Shown here: positions 61,443-64,000 of the stretch, piece after piece
How the letters are laid out: every line of letters starts with the position of its first letter
Position numbering within the stretch: position 1 is the first letter of the stretch
Source of the DNA: Sialis fuliginosa
Lineage: Eukaryota; Arthropoda; Insecta; Megaloptera; Sialidae
Assembly (NCBI GenBank): GCA_961205875.1
Contig: OY540810.1
Location: 35,402,001-35,466,000, forward strand
Reading direction: 5' to 3'
DNA: 64,000 nt
Notes under the pieces: model-generated
Told to the model about the DNA's origin: nothing
Database searches by the model: none
The model's input: only the letters and a program-made list of their open reading frames with translations
Made by a program: the position numbers and the translations under genes

Positions 61443-62829
61443 AATGACATTATTATTATTAACTATTGAAAGGCATTATAAACTTTTTCAAAATTCAAAA
61501 ATATTACAATAATTAAAAATCATTTACATATCACACTCGAAAAAAAACTCACTACAAACATTCTTGTAACTGTAATTCTCAAGTGCATATTTTTGCTGTT
61601 AATGTTTAAATTAAACATAATCAACAACCATTCAAGTCAAAAAAACATATATTATGATACCTACTTAATAACACTTAAAATTCCAAAATAAAAATTGTAA
61701 AAAAAAACAATAAAGAAAGAAATGCAAAACAGCCTTGAAACATTGTGTTGTAAAATGTTTTTGCTACTTAATGTAATAAATTTTAAGATGAGTTTGATAC
61801 TAATTTTCCTTTAATACAGACATACGATAATTAATTAATTTATTACTAGATTAATTAAATAATTTTAGTCTTAGAGTTTCCAGCAGTTAAATTCCTATCA
61901 AAATAGTTTCAGTAATTTTCATATCTTATGTTGGAATTTACAAATAGACAAAAAATATTAAAACTTTTATCGAAATAGGTTAAATTGCTTGTAAAACGAT
62001 GTGAACCTAGATTCAAAAAATCATAAATATTTCCATCGTACAAGCAGAATGTATAAATCTACAAAACATTAATATTGATTTCGTTAAAATATAATTTGAT
62101 AAAAATTACTAAAAAATATAGATAGATACCTAAAATTAAGAAAATATATGTGAAGAGGCTTATAATGCTGATGTATCATTTATTACAGAAGATAAATTAA
62201 CTTTTCATTTTATAAATATAACCAATATCCGTACGTAGAAAATTATCAAAAATTGTCAAAAGAATTGTTTTGATTTTTTTTATTTCGTCAATAGATTAGG
62301 TTAGGTTACTATAATATTGTAACAACTTTTTGTACAACGTCTCAGAAAGGGGCAAGTGCCCTGTTTGACCTCCCCCGCCCCCCGCGCCCATATATATATT
62401 ATAATACAATGTAATGATACGTACCTGAAACTAAAACAATAAAAAATTTAAATTCACGCATGCATGTATTCAAATAAGTTACTAATATAAACATCAAATA
62501 GTAATATAATCCATAAGGTTATTGGCCAAGTAATTATTTTGAGTGTTTACAATGTCAAGGATTGTAAGTTTTGCTGTCCAATTTTAATCACATTAACAGA
62601 TTTTCAGCTGTTTATAAACTAAATATCTGAAATAGTTGTATTGTAAACATCACGTTTTTGTTGATTAGTTGTTGAATGTCCCTCAACAAAAATTGTATTT
62701 AATTTGTTATTAATTGTATTAATATTTAAATTTTTCTTGATCGTTATTTTTTCAAGTTTACGGTTCTAGAAAAATTTCGTAACTGACAATGAATATAATT
62801 ATCATTAATTTATTATTATATACTTATTT
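61443..62829. other. AT-rich stretch without recognisable genes
   Basis: No exon or RNA gene is seen. A GC-richer scrap at 62345-62390 (AAGGGGCAAGTGCCCTG, then C-runs) looks like another transposon fragment. Confidence 0.4.
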
Positions 62830-63240
62830 TTATGGCTGCGTGTCGAGAGGTGACTTTTCTTGGCCTCTCCTCTATCTCGGTCTCAAAACGAGATCGAGAC
62901 GAAATTGGCTTAAACTCGGACGAGACTAGACCAAGAAGATACTATCTGAAATATTGACAAGACGAGACCTAGTCGATATTAACTTTTTCGTCGAGACCTT
63001 CGGTTCTAAAAGATTAGCAATAATTAGTAAAAATTTATTATTTGATATTAATCTTTAAAATAAGAATAAAAATAAAAAACATTTTATAAATAAATTCACA
63101 CGAGACAGATATTTCTTGATCTCGATTACGTGTACAAGACGAGAACCAACTGTCACTTATAAAATTCTAAACCTAGACGAGACTTCAGTTTCAAAAACCA
63201 CAGAGACGAGACTATCTTTTCGTCTCGTCTCGTATAGAAC
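62830..63240. repeat. GAGACGAGAC-rich repeat element
   Basis: About 410 bases in which GACGAGAC, ACGAGATCGAGACGA and CGTCTCGTCTCGT words recur on both strands and the right border is GAACCCTA. The related fragment at 7335-7445 begins with the complementary TAGGGTT. This suggests a family with internal short-word amplification and TAGGGTT-type ends. Confidence 0.6.
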
Positions 63241-63419
63241 CCTACTTATTGTATTTTAATAATATTTCACGATCATGAGTAATTTATTTTAATTGTTTAA
63301 AATAATCTACATCTACCTACGTTCCCTAATTAAAGAAATCTTTAATAGTATATAGATATTACCTATTTTTAATATTTACTCAATTGTAATTTTGTAATTT
63401 GAACATTTTTACACTCATA

Positions 63420-63754
63420 TGTCCGGTATTATAAAAGAGCTCGTAAAATTTGCTAGCTTTGCAAGCACTCTCAAATGGGGTATTAATTCTGTACTAGTAT
63501 CTATGGATTAGCTATGGAATTTAGAGCAGTGACACTTCAACTAATTGTAACACAGTTGGCATCTTTGACCGTACAAAATAATTTTCATAATATCACCACT
63601 GTTTTAATACCGTTGGTGTTTACCTATAACGCGTGCGCGAAACTTGTCAAAGTTTTCAACAAACTCCAAAAGAACTGTCATATATGAGTTTGATATCTCA
63701 TTTGGAAGTGCTTGCAAGCTACCAAATTTGCGAACTCCTTTATAATACCGGACA
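63420..63754. mobile_element. Harbinger-like MITE copy 2, 335 bp, inverted relative to copy 1
   Basis: Ends TGTCCGGTATTAT and ATAATACCGGACA match copy 1 (57222-57557), and the interior is nearly identical in reverse orientation. Flanks ATA and TTA do not match perfectly. A forward frame at 63514-63687 (57 codons, start MEFRAVTLQLIV) corresponds to the reverse-strand frame in copy 1 with two residue differences. Confidence 0.8.
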
Positions 63755-64000
63755 TTAGTGATTATCATAAAAATTTAAAACATAGTCTATATTCTGTATT
63801 TAAAAAACTGGATCTTAAATTGTCCGATCAAAATTCAAAAGTAGGATACATATTTGTATATGAATCATATTTCAATTGATTTTCACAATAGTAGGTAATG
63901 ATTAATGAAACAAATAAAATTATCGGATATTCATTTTTGAATCTTGATAAAATCGGGGCCATGTTTAAATGTTGTCAAATAAAACCATTAATTTTGATTA

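Noticed and set aside
1..64000. CRISPR arrays, operons, rRNA genes, viral or bacterial insertions
   Set aside because: No regularly spaced direct repeats, no prokaryotic gene spacing, no rRNA-like sequence and no recognisable viral genes were seen anywhere in the window.

Overview
This is nuclear DNA from an insect, not a bacterium or phage. It is very AT-rich (roughly three quarters by eye), has interrupted genes with GT-AG introns, and is crowded with DNA transposons, miniature inverted-repeat elements (MITEs) and retroelement scraps. The clearest taxonomic marker is a complete odorant receptor of the insect-specific 7tm_6 family. I could not resolve the order. Most open reading frames longer than 60 codons are chance or transposon ORFs; the real genes had to be assembled from short exons.

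Layout. 2.5-3.3 kb (+): the last two exons of a gene whose start was not found. About 10.0-10.28 kb (+): a GC-richer, probably non-coding first exon and promoter ending at a strong splice donor. 17.6-22.4 kb (+): a complete five-coding-exon gene for a 181-residue secreted precursor with a signal peptide, an acidic propeptide and a furin-type RQKR site. 18.1-20.55 kb (-): a complete five-exon odorant receptor of 385 residues that lies wholly inside intron 1 of the secreted-protein gene, on the opposite strand. It has its own TATA box and initiator. 28.9-60.1 kb (+): a long stretch without a full gene. It holds one candidate non-coding first exon (28.9-29.17 kb) and five candidate coding first exons (30.2, 41.5, 46.3, 48.2 and 60.1 kb). 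In each of the five, an ATG leads after 4-25 codons to a splice donor in phase 0. My working hypothesis is one large gene with alternative promoters whose common exons lie to the right of the window.

Mobile DNA makes up much of the rest. The most striking piece is a near-perfect 1.4 kb palindrome at 36.64-38.04 kb that would give a very long hairpin RNA if transcribed. There are two smaller foldback elements (5.55-6.45 and 10.31-10.66 kb), several hAT-like MITEs with 8-bp target duplications, pogo/Tigger-like MITEs with TA duplications, a pair of inverted Harbinger-like MITEs, a tiny piggyBac-like MITE flanked by TTAA, a nest of three elements at 48.28-49.38 kb, and fragments of LINE-like, Penelope-like and Helitron-like repeats.

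How the genes relate. The two secreted-protein loci share a layout (short exons, phase-0 introns, a Thr-rich segment followed by a predicted helix, a short last exon), but their sequence similarity is too weak by eye to prove kinship. The odorant receptor is a chemosensory gene with no visible functional link to its host gene. No tRNA, rRNA or CRISPR array could be supported.
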